DNA from: an uncultured Clostridia bacterium | GTDB taxonomy: Bacteria; Bacillota; Clostridia; Christensenellales; Pumilibacteraceae | Direction: 5' to 3' | NCBI GenBank assembly: GCA_934229275.1 | Contig: CAKQDN010000048.1 | Location: forward strand, 1-9,753 | DNA: 9,753 nucleotides | Shown: piece by piece, positions 1 through 6,215 of the stretch | How positions within the stretch are numbered: position 1 is the first letter of the stretch | Layout of the letters: each line of letters begins with the position of its first letter | Notes under the pieces: model-generated | What the model was told of the DNA's origin: nothing | What the model saw: the letters and a program-made list of their open reading frames with translations, nothing else | Database searches by the model: none | Program-made: the position numbers and the translations under genes

Positions 1-80
1 TGAATTTCGCTTTCATTTCTCTTTTGTTTCCCGCTTACTCTACATAAAACCTTATCCCTATCTAACCGCTATCTACAAAT

Positions 81-103
81 CCGTCGCATTTAATTAGCGA
101 CGG
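81..103. repeat. Perfect 7-bp inverted repeat
   Basis: CCGTCGC at 81-87 pairs perfectly with GCGACGG at 97-103 around a 9-base AT-only loop. Neither strand has a T-run after the stem, so it does not look like an intrinsic terminator. It is GC-rich against a very AT-rich background. It could be a protein-binding site, an mRNA leader structure for a gene off the left edge, or a repeat remnant. Confidence 0.4.
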
Positions 104-127
104 CGCGCAGAAATAATTCCAACGCAT

Positions 128-169
128 AAAAAACCTCCTTCCAAAAAAAACTCGGAAAGAGGGTTTTTT
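128..169 (-). terminator. Bidirectional intrinsic terminator ending the operon
   Basis: The arm at 128-142 (A6, CCTC, TTCC) pairs with 154-169 (GGAA, GAGGG, T6). There is one mismatch and one extra G, and the loop is an A-rich stretch of 11 bases. Read on the minus strand the stem is followed by TTTTTT, about 75-115 bases after the stop codon of the last gene (244), as expected for the end of this transcript. The plus strand also has a T6 tail, so it could stop transcription from both sides. Confidence 0.8.
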
Positions 170-185
170 ATTACACATTCAATCC

Positions 186-219
186 GTCCCGTACTAACCT
201 CGTTTTTTTATTACGGGAC
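186..219. repeat. 8-bp inverted repeat between last gene and terminator
   Basis: GTCCCGTA at 186-193 pairs perfectly with TACGGGAC at 212-219 around an 18-base loop containing T7. On the plus strand an AT-rich stretch with seven Ts follows a few bases later; on the minus strand there is no T-run. It may be a weak plus-strand terminator or a 3'-end stabilising hairpin. Confidence 0.35.
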
Positions 220-243
220 TAAATATATTTTTTTCTACTTTTA

Positions 244-1143
244 TTATATTTGAGAAATATTAATAATTATTTTATATTCTTTTTTTTCATAAGCCTCAAT
301 TTGAACAAATTTCTTTTCACCCTGAAAAGACGTTACGGACGGCTCAATTCCTAAAGCATATTCATTTTTTGTCATAGATTTCCACTCGTTAAAATAAGGC
401 AATTTTTCCGTATCGTAATCAAATAAGATACTTTTTTTTATTTTATTGTTAACGATTAAAATGTTATTACTTCCTTTTAATAAACTATTAGTATAACACA
501 TTTCTTCCTTTTCACAAGGGTCTGTCATAACTAATGAATTTTTTATTTTTTCTTCAGCCAAATCACTTACCGCTATTTTATGCTCGATATCCGCCTTAAT
601 TTCAACACCTTCATCCAAAAAAGGATAACCTAAATTAAAGTGATACAATAAAATAAAATTATCATTATGGCTTGATTGATTTTCAATAGTGTCAGTTATA
701 ATAAGGTTTCCGGAATTAAGCCTTGTTTCTATTTTTCTTATTAATAGAAGTTTTTTATTAAAAAGTTCAGTGCTTGGAATTTCAAGACATATAGTTATTG
801 TTTCATTTTCACAAAAATAAAAATAATTACTAGCTGGTGTATTGTGTATTGTCCCGTGCATAGGAATCCCATTGAATTCGTTACAAACATTGTCCAACCC
901 GCAGGTATATAAAAAACCACCGCAAAAACTTTTTGAAAAAGAAGTTTTTTTATCATTTGACACATAGCCGTTTGAACTTATGTAACTAAAATTTTCCCCA
1001 CAAAAATCAAGGTTAGTTATATCACCACAATTATCCGGCGTTACCGTGAAATGCATTTTTCCGTTATACACTTCAATTATTGTAGCCCCTTTCCCTTGCC
1101 CTTTCGACAAAATTGATTCTCGAATATAATAATTTGTTTTCAT
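244..1143 (-). CDS. DUF4432 / aldose 1-epimerase-like protein
   Basis: Probable mutarotase-fold protein of the DUF4432 group, a beta-sandwich family related to aldose 1-epimerases; it would bind a free sugar in the cytoplasm, with substrate unknown. Seen in the protein: GKGATIIEVYNG near the start, a TPDNCGDI segment, FCGGFLYTCGLDN followed by GIPMHGTIHNTPAS, and LLYHFNLGYPFLDEG. This order of glycine-rich, His-containing and H-x-N-x-G-x-P segments is what I know for the family. The start is set at 1143 (299 aa) because GGAGG lies 11 bases upstream of that ATG. An in-frame ATG at 1176 would add 11 residues but has no Shine-Dalgarno. It is the last gene before the terminator, 59 bases after the nagA remnant. 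No stops or shifts are seen, so it appears intact. It reads more AT-rich than the genes to its right, which may reflect different ancestry or weak selection. Confidence 0.75.
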   Translation of the reverse strand: MKTNYYIRESILSKGQGKGATIIEVYNGKMHFTVTPDNCGDITNLDFCGENFSYISSNGYVSNDKKTSFSKSFCGGFLYTCGLDNVCNEFNGIPMHGTIHNTPASNYFYFCENETITICLEIPSTELFNKKLLLIRKIETRLNSGNLIITDTIENQSSHNDNFILLYHFNLGYPFLDEGVEIKADIEHKIAVSDLAEEKIKNSLVMTDPCEKEEMCYTNSLLKGSNNILIVNNKIKKSILFDYDTEKLPYFNEWKSMTKNEYALGIEPSVTSFQGEKKFVQIEAYEKKEYKIIINISQI

Positions 1144-1202
1144 ATAAGGTTTGTCCTCCGCAAAAGTATTATCCATATAGCGTTCGTACTGTAAATTTCA
1201 AT

Positions 1203-1733
1203 TTAATTTACGACTTTTCCTCCGACAAATACTTTTACTATTTTTATATTTTTGTCAAATACTACAAAAACCGCATCGTAGCCTTTACAAATTATACCCT
1301 TGTTAATTTTTAGTATTTTTGCAGGAACTTCCGTTAGCATTTTTACCGCCGTAGGAATTTCAAGCCCACATTCATATACAAGCGTTCTAACTAAGCAATC
1401 GGCCGTTGCGACACTGCCGGCAAACGCCGAACGATCTTTTAACTTACAAACACCATCTTCGACGATAAACTCCGTACCACTCATTACACCTTTCTTAACG
1501 TCCGTACCTGCAATTTCCAAGCTATCCGTCACCAAAGCAACTTTTTCCGTCCCCTTAATTTTGATAATCATTTTAATGAGGTCTGGCGGCAAGTGTTTTC
1601 CGTCAGCAATAATTTCCACATACAATTCATCGCGCAAGTACGCACTTTCAATCACACCCAAACTTCGATAACCATTTTCACGAGTAACAGTTGACGTACA
1701 ACTATATAAAACTTTCCGTTTCGAATTCTTCAA
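1203..1733 (-). pseudogene. nagA: N-acetylglucosamine-6-phosphate deacetylase, C-terminal half only
   Basis: The 176-residue frame matches the C-terminal half of NagA, which removes acetate from GlcNAc-6-phosphate in amino-sugar catabolism. Signature pieces in order: YRSLGVIESAYL, the substrate-loop VEIIADGKHLPP (residues 39-50), ALVTDS with the catalytic-type Asp at 70, AGTDVKKG, FAGSVATADCLVR, and the terminal KGIICKGYDAVFVVFD. NagA is usually about 380 residues. Here the N-terminal ~200, carrying the HxH and Glu metal ligands, are gone; no trace of them is seen upstream. The frame opens at TTG (1733), after which about seven unrelated residues run straight into VLYSCTST, where the family has H-L-Y-S/N. 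AGGAG sits 10 bases upstream of that TTG. The usual G-x-D-A-D near the end reads GYDAV, consistent with relaxed selection. A deletion remnant is the best reading; a retained short protein cannot be excluded. Confidence 0.75.
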
Positions 1734-1891
1734 TATTTTTTTACTCCTAACCCCCGCCCTACGTATAATTCCGTAGTTTCGGTTTTATCATAGATAGATA
1801 ACCCGTATTCAGAAAATTTTAAGACAAGATAATAATAAGCATAACATTCAGGAATACACCTTTCAAAAGTGTAATAAAGTCCAGATTCGAC
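1730..1891 (-). pseudogene. Startless 53-codon reading frame, unidentified C-terminal remnant
   Basis: From just after a TAA (1892-1894) to TGA (1730-1732) a minus-strand frame stays open without any ATG, GTG or TTG. It includes the pieces YYTFERCIPECYAYYYLVLKF and YGLSIYDKTETTELYVGRGLG, rich in Tyr and protein-like in composition. I do not recognise the family. Its TGA overlaps the TTG that opens the nagA remnant. Stops in the same frame just upstream (TAG, TAA) suggest the 5' part is lost or frameshifted. It may be the tail of a decayed gene that once lay between the kinase remnant and nagA, or chance. Confidence 0.35.
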
Positions 1892-1944
1892 TTAGGTTAT
1901 CTTTTTGTACTATCAAATATAGTTTTTGAAATTAATTCTAGTTA

Positions 1945-2150
1945 ACCTTATATGCTTTCTCGCTGCTTTGATGTTGATTTACTTCCTTTTAGCAGTAGTA
2001 TATTCCTATACTCTGTCGCCGCCGCATGTTATTGCTCTCGAATCCACTCCGAATTCGCTTAAACCGTTTACCGCGCTTATTATATCTCGTGTTCTGGTAA
2101 GTTTCTTGCAAAGGCTATCTCAAACTTGATTTAAGGATATTACGCCATTC
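1945..2150 (-). pseudogene. kdgK: Decayed PfkB-type sugar kinase fragment (2-keto-3-deoxygluconate kinase-like)
   Basis: Minus-strand translation gives, in three shifting frames, pieces matching the N-terminal third of KDG kinases. LPEHEI (2083-2100) is followed by a stop and one missing base. AVNGLSEFGVDS then GGDRV (2009-2077) follows in the next frame. After two extra bases (TA, 2007-2008) comes GIYYC, then TAA and an AAA-GGA-AGT stretch resembling the family's EKGAS-Q-R-PSK segment. The usual family order is LPEN-x-IG-x-A-A-x-N-x-L, then FGVD, then GGDR-x-GIYY-x-EKGASQRPSK. Upstream to about 2150 the DNA resembles the ANVAVSLANFGLDAAFVTK region at nucleotide level. At least three frame disruptions and the missing two thirds show it is dead. 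It follows the AGE gene directly. KDG kinase serves uronate/pectin catabolism. Identification is by memory of the motif string, so moderate certainty. Confidence 0.6.
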
Positions 2151-2215
2151 CATGTTATTGCTATTATTACCAAAAAAATTTTCTGCCTATGTTGTACAAA
2201 ATCATCCCATTAGGA

Positions 2216-3439
2216 TTATAACAACTGTGGCAGTTTTTCATTTTTTCCCATAGCATTCAAAATCTGTTCGCAAAGCATAAGACATCTTGGCAAATGATAC
2301 GGCCCTTTCCAAAGTGACCCCTTCTGAGTATGCGAAACCGTGCCGTCTCTGTGCAAATACCCGTACCACTCGCCGAACTCTTTATCCGGAAAATGCGAAA
2401 ACGTGTAATCATGTATTTTTTCAAACCACTCTTCGTAAATTTTTTCACCCGTGATTTTAAGAGCTGTCAAAGTAGCTATAAGACACTCGTTATGCACCCA
2501 CCATAATTTCATATCATGTTCTAACTGCTCGCAAGGACGGTTATAGACGTCCCTGAAATAATATATGCCGCCGAACTCTGTATCCCAACCGAGATTTAAA
2601 GACCATTTAAGCATATTAAGTGCCTTTTCGAGTAATCCGTTATCGTTAGTTTCGACTGCGTAATTCATTAAAAACCACGAGTTTTCTATCGTATGCCCGG
2701 GGTTTATTGTTCTGCCCGTAGGATTATCAAGAATACTGCCGTCCGGATTTACGTTTTCAAGCACACATTTTAAATCCGCTTTGTAGTGTAGCCCTATCAT
2801 ATCTTTTAAAAGATTTGCGATAATGCCGTCATAATAATCCTTTTTGGCGGGATCTATTCTGCGCAAAGTCTGTGCCGAACTTACAAGCACCATCGGATAT
2901 GCGTTAGAATGTAAATTTCTAACGTCGGCATTTTCTTTCGGTGTTATCTTATACGGGTCGCTTGACGGGTCTTTATAAATAGAATACATTAAATCGAAAT
3001 AACGTTCTGCAAGTAAAAGATCTTCGGGATTTTTACTTATGCCGTAATATTCGGCAAACCCTACGACAAGAAAACTTTCCGAAAAGAAATATCTGCGCTT
3101 TCTTATAGGTCTACCGTCACGGGTTACGGTAAAAAACATCCTACCGTCCGTTTTATCTATACAGTATTTTTTTATAAATTCCGCCCCTTTCTCGGCGGCA
3201 ACCGCCCACTCTTCTTTTATGCCGTAAGTATTACATAATTTAGAAAAAGTCCATAAAGTTCTGCCTTGAAACCATACGCTTTTATCGTTATTATAAGACT
3301 TTCCTTCCCTATCCACACTCGTTATGAATCCACCGTATTTTTCATCAATCAAATCTGATTTCATCCAAAAACCCATAACGTTATCCATAAGTTGTCGTTT
3401 ATAAATTTTTTGCAGATTTGCAATTTTATTGTTTTCCAT
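2216..3439 (-). CDS. N-acylglucosamine 2-epimerase (AGE family)
   Basis: Cytoplasmic (alpha/alpha)6-barrel enzyme of the AGE/renin-binding-protein family, which interconverts ManNAc and GlcNAc, linking sialic-acid or ManNAc use to amino-sugar catabolism. At 407 aa it has the family's normal length (about 390-420). Seen: WFQGRTLWTFSKL (residues 56-68), NPGHTIENSWFL (246-257), KLWWVHNECLIATL (311-324), GEWYGYLHRDG (356-366) and KGPYHLPRCLM (378-388). His249 and His382 sit at positions equivalent to the two catalytic histidines of the animal enzyme, and the PGHTIE context favours AGE over cellobiose 2-epimerase. The start ATG is preceded by AGGAG at 7-base spacing. It follows the TIM-barrel gene by 106 bases and is followed directly by the kinase remnant. 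It appears fully intact. The exact sugar could differ, since AGE-family members also act on other aldoses. Confidence 0.88.
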   Translation of the reverse strand: MENNKIANLQKIYKRQLMDNVMGFWMKSDLIDEKYGGFITSVDREGKSYNNDKSVWFQGRTLWTFSKLCNTYGIKEEWAVAAEKGAEFIKKYCIDKTDGRMFFTVTRDGRPIRKRRYFFSESFLVVGFAEYYGISKNPEDLLLAERYFDLMYSIYKDPSSDPYKITPKENADVRNLHSNAYPMVLVSSAQTLRRIDPAKKDYYDGIIANLLKDMIGLHYKADLKCVLENVNPDGSILDNPTGRTINPGHTIENSWFLMNYAVETNDNGLLEKALNMLKWSLNLGWDTEFGGIYYFRDVYNRPCEQLEHDMKLWWVHNECLIATLTALKITGEKIYEEWFEKIHDYTFSHFPDKEFGEWYGYLHRDGTVSHTQKGSLWKGPYHLPRCLMLCEQILNAMGKNEKLPQLL

Positions 3440-3464
3440 ATTAAATCTCCTATGAATCTCAATT

Positions 3465-3495
3465 TTTATATGTTATTTATATCTTAAAATGTCAG
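3465..3495 (-). promoter_or_regulatory. Possible internal promoter before the AGE gene
   Basis: In the 106-base gap upstream of the AGE gene, minus-strand CTGACA (3490-3495) and TATAAA (3465-3470) could be -35 and -10 boxes. They are separated by 19 bases, longer than the ideal 17. The gap is otherwise AT-rich and has no clear terminator for the gene before it. Weak evidence; readthrough from upstream is equally possible. Confidence 0.22.
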
Positions 3496-3545
3496 GTATA
3501 GCCTTATCTTTATAAATCGTTATGCGTTTAGCATCTATTTGTCTA

Positions 3546-4436
3546 TTAGAAAGAATAACCTTCAACACTATAATAAGCCATATTCGCTTGTCTTACGTCA
3601 AGACGTCCGAAACACGCGCATACGGGAACGGAACTTTTTACCCATACGTTATATTGTACCGACTCGCCGAGCGTAAATCCTTTCTCTCCCAAAGGCTTAT
3701 CAAGTCGTATACACGTCGTTCGCATACCTTCGTGTGTTAACGTTATGCCCGTCTTCGGCTCTCTGTCTTCAAACACAAACACCAACTCTACCGTATTAGA
3801 ACAAAATATCACGCCGTCCACTTTATTATGCATTAAAAGATCAAAGTATTCGGATAACTGTTTTTCAAACAAATTTATATCCATAGGTTGCGTTTTATCG
3901 TCAAGATAATCGTACAGATAAACACCAAGCATTTTCTTTTTGTTTTTTGCAATATCAAAATAGCGTTCAAGATATTTATCCATATTCACAATCTTGTCGC
4001 AACCCCAAATCCAAAACGAAACACCGTCAAAACAGTCAAGATATTCGGTTAAATCGTCAAAGATTTTTAAGTCGTAAAGCACGCACCAGAAATCAAGCCC
4101 GTTACTATTTAGTTTGCCTTGTATTTTCTTTAAAACCTTTGGCGAAAATCGTTCCATTCTCTCAGGTGAAAAAAAGTCGTCCATAACGCAACCGTTTATA
4201 TTTTTCGCGACTTCCAACACATCAAGCACGTCGTCGGTATTGCCGAGTTCCTTGTCGGGAAGCGGCGAACTTGCATCACCTAAAACAGACCACTTTAACT
4301 GTTTTAAGTTTGAAAATTTCTCTGCCAAATTGTTAAACGGAGGCTGAATATTTCCGCCGTATGACACGATAAAACTGTTTTCTATCCCGTATTCTTTTGC
4401 AAACGCTTCCGGCGACATTTTACATTCGAACGGCAC
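3546..4436 (-). CDS. TIM-barrel putative glycosidase-like protein with damaged natural start
   Basis: No named family recognised with confidence; the layout is that of a sugar-active (beta/alpha)8 barrel. From the GTG at 4436 (296 aa): FIVSYGGN (22-29), CVMDDFF (83-89), WCVLYD (117-122), SFWIWGCD (140-147), LGVYLYDYLDD (170-180) and DGVIFCSNT (207-215) look like successive strand ends of one barrel. About 80 residues then form a beta-rich tail ending in CFGRLDVRQANMAYY. The true start is probably higher. The same frame continues upstream as KKLWNWGHLEGSHNDIV, and ATG at 4491-4493 has a perfect Shine-Dalgarno, but its codon 3 is TAA (4485-4487). The listed GTG has no close ribosome site. Either the gene is a start-proximal pseudogene or it lost one base in the A8 run (4479-4486), which would open a GTG start at 4500. 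It lies downstream of the DUF4434-type gene, whose fold it probably shares. Confidence 0.6.
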   Translation of the reverse strand: MPFECKMSPEAFAKEYGIENSFIVSYGGNIQPPFNNLAEKFSNLKQLKWSVLGDASSPLPDKELGNTDDVLDVLEVAKNINGCVMDDFFSPERMERFSPKVLKKIQGKLNSNGLDFWCVLYDLKIFDDLTEYLDCFDGVSFWIWGCDKIVNMDKYLERYFDIAKNKKKMLGVYLYDYLDDKTQPMDINLFEKQLSEYFDLLMHNKVDGVIFCSNTVELVFVFEDREPKTGITLTHEGMRTTCIRLDKPLGEKGFTLGESVQYNVWVKSSVPVCACFGRLDVRQANMAYYSVEGYSF

Positions 4437-4495
4437 AATATCGTTATGACTACCTTCAAGATGTCCCCAGTTCCATAATTTTTTTTATTTCATAA

Positions 4496-4502
4496 ATCAC
4501 CT
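4496..4502 (-). promoter_or_regulatory. Strong ribosome binding site leading into a blocked start
   Basis: Minus-strand AGGTGAT at 4496-4502 is complementary to the 3' end of 16S rRNA and sits two bases before ATG (4491-4493), the correct register for initiation. The frame that follows reads Met-Lys-stop, then continues open in the same frame for over 300 codons. The signal therefore marks the ancestral start of the TIM-barrel gene at 3546. Confidence 0.6.
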
Positions 4503-4533
4503 AAATATGTTAGTGAAACGACAGCAAAAATAA

Positions 4534-5442
4534 TCACTTGTTTCCGTAATAATGCTTATACAATGAGTTAAGATTGCGTGCGGAAGGAAAAATGGATTGC
4601 GGACTTAAAAAATGCGAAAATTCAAACGTAATCATATTATCAACGATCGGCTTTGCAATCTCGATTTTTCTGCGCAACACGTCGAAAGGTATAGGAAAAA
4701 ACATATTTCTGACATCTCGCTCAAAGGTTTCGACGTTTGACCAAAGAGAAATCCCGTGTTTTTCACAAATACCCTTTATCGCAGTCAGATAAGCGCCTAA
4801 TTCGTTAAAATTTGCAGTTCCGTCCTGAAACGCACAAACATCTATATCCTTACCGCACAATTCCCAGATTTTATCCCACTCTTCACAAGTACGTTCGGGA
4901 GAATACGCAAACTCCGAAATACTTGACGATTTGAAGAAAGGACTTATAAAAACTTTTTTATCAGGCGTTTTATCCTTACATAAAGCGGCAAGTCCGCCCA
5001 TAGTTTCCTTTATACTGTAAGTGTTATAATTCGTTTCGTGCGGAATATACCAGCCGTAAAACGACGGAATATCGCCGTACCGCGAAAGCACCTCGTCTAT
5101 ATAACGTCTGTTCTTTGCCATTTCACCTTTCGCGTCGCCGTCGTTCCAGCAAAGATTCGAAATATATAACCCCAAATAAACTTTCATATTGCGTTTTGCG
5201 GCTTCGGTGAAAATTAGATTTGCAAAATCTTCACCTTCGTGTTTAAGTGTCGGAAAAACCTTTGAAGGATATATGCATTTATCATAAAAACACCCGCGCA
5301 TAATCACTACCGTGTCTATACCCACTTCTTTCATATTATCAAGATCAGCCTTCCATTGCTCATCCGACCAGTTAGAAGAAGGAATATCGTAAGTAATTTC
5401 ATCTATAAAAGTTGCCTTTATAGGATAATTATCATTAAACAT
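4534..5442 (-). CDS. DUF4434 domain protein, TIM-barrel glycoside-hydrolase-like
   Basis: A 302-residue protein matching the DUF4434 pattern, a (beta/alpha)8 fold found with polysaccharide-degrading genes; its reaction is not established. Seen: WKADLDNMKEVGIDTVVI (30-47), where strand and helix start the barrel; KVYLGLYIS (87-95); SFYGWYIPHE (127-136) with a candidate acid Glu136 at a strand end; KVFISPFF (163-170); VCAFQDG (202-208); ISLWSNVETFE (231-241) with Glu238 a second candidate acid; and ITFEFSHFLSP (271-281). Two glutamates at strands of a barrel fit a retaining hydrolase, which is inference. There is no signal peptide, so it is likely cytoplasmic. The ATG is preceded by AGGGGTGTGAT, an acceptable ribosome site. 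It lies 46 bases after the broken MFS gene and 41 bases before the blocked start of the next TIM-barrel gene. No lesions are seen. Confidence 0.8.
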   Translation of the reverse strand: MFNDNYPIKATFIDEITYDIPSSNWSDEQWKADLDNMKEVGIDTVVIMRGCFYDKCIYPSKVFPTLKHEGEDFANLIFTEAAKRNMKVYLGLYISNLCWNDGDAKGEMAKNRRYIDEVLSRYGDIPSFYGWYIPHETNYNTYSIKETMGGLAALCKDKTPDKKVFISPFFKSSSISEFAYSPERTCEEWDKIWELCGKDIDVCAFQDGTANFNELGAYLTAIKGICEKHGISLWSNVETFERDVRNMFFPIPFDVLRRKIEIAKPIVDNMITFEFSHFLSPQSIFPSARNLNSLYKHYYGNK

Positions 5443-5488
5443 AAATCACACCCCTATATTTTAATTAAAAATTTAAAACGATACCTGC

Positions 5489-6155
5489 CTAATGGATATC
5501 CGTTTCGCATTTAACTTTGTTACAGCCTTTAAATTGACGAATAATATAAAACGTCATACAAATCACCAACATAACAACCGCAATAACGAATAAAAACAAA
5601 AAGCCTATTTTCCAGTCGTTACCGCTTAAATCCAATATCGAACCTATTAAAAACGGCGACGCTGCCGCAGCAGCACTTGCAACGGCGTTTACCGTCGCAG
5701 AAAGTTTCCCTGCGCAGATATATTCCCGCGTATGCAAAGTAATAAGACTTACAAACAACTCGACAAGCAATCTCAAAAACACACCTAAAATCAAGATTAT
5801 CATCACAGTAAAAACAACGTTAAGATTATACGTGAAACACAAAATTAAACTTAATACGGCACACAAAAAGCAAGCAATAACGACCACAAGAAAATCGTTT
5901 TTTATTCTGTTACAAAGAAATACTGCCAGCATCGGACCTGCAAAAACCACAAATTGATAAAATAAATTGTATCACGGCATAAAAAACGTAATGCAACGTA
6001 GTGGGCAAACTTGCTATCTTATTCGATACCACGTACTCTTCCCTAACAGACACCATCGCTCCGGAATATACCATTTTAAGACACATTGAAAATACGTATA
6101 TTAGCCAACACGACAAAATCAGCCCAAAAATTATCCGTTTATTGCTTTTATACAT
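5489..6155 (-). pseudogene. MFS transporter with internal deletion and frameshift
   Basis: Two frames together make a shortened major-facilitator permease. The first (5910-6155, ATG start) gives RIIFGLILSCWLIYVFSM as helix 1, the REEY-x-VS connector and LPTTLHYVFYAVIQFIL as the start of helix 2, then runs out of family likeness. The second frame opens after TGA at 5972-5974 and reads AGPMLAVFLCNRIKN, resembling the helix 8-9 loop. It continues with hydrophobic helices, AGKLSATVNAVASAAA as helix 11, and DWKIGFLFLFVIAVVM as helix 12 with a polar tail. The helix 11 pattern recalls organophosphate:phosphate-antiporter-type MFS members. Together about 230 residues exist against about 400 normally, so helices ~3-7 appear missing as well as the frame. 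No Shine-Dalgarno is clear before the ATG. It follows the EamA gene by 60 bases. A simple frameshift in a half-size protein is less likely. Confidence 0.72.
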
Positions 6156-6215
6156 TGTTTTTGCACTTGATTATTTTTATCTTTTTATATGTTTTTAATT
6201 AGTTTTAAGCAAGTT

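Larger units (their letters stand above)
1..243. other. Intergenic region downstream of the operon
   Basis: No convincing gene lies in this stretch. It holds three hairpins, listed separately: 81-103, the terminator at 128-169, and 186-219. At the extreme left, minus-strand ATG at 14-16 is preceded by AAGAGAA and opens a frame reading MKAKF before the edge. It could be the start of the next minus-strand gene, but five codons prove nothing. Confidence 0.4.

Noticed and set aside
1926..2129. Plus-strand 67-codon frame with a hydrophobic N-terminus
   Set aside because: It lies antisense to the decayed kinase, whose motif order on the minus strand explains the sequence better, and no ribosome site precedes it.
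4485..4487. TAA at codon 3 as a recoding or programmed frameshift signal
   Set aside because: The stop precedes nearly all of the A-run, so slippage after the ATG cannot bypass it; mutation or an indel with the GTG start is simpler.
5489..6155. Two separate small membrane proteins
   Set aside because: Neither part has its own convincing ribosome site, and each corresponds to a different piece of one MFS permease.
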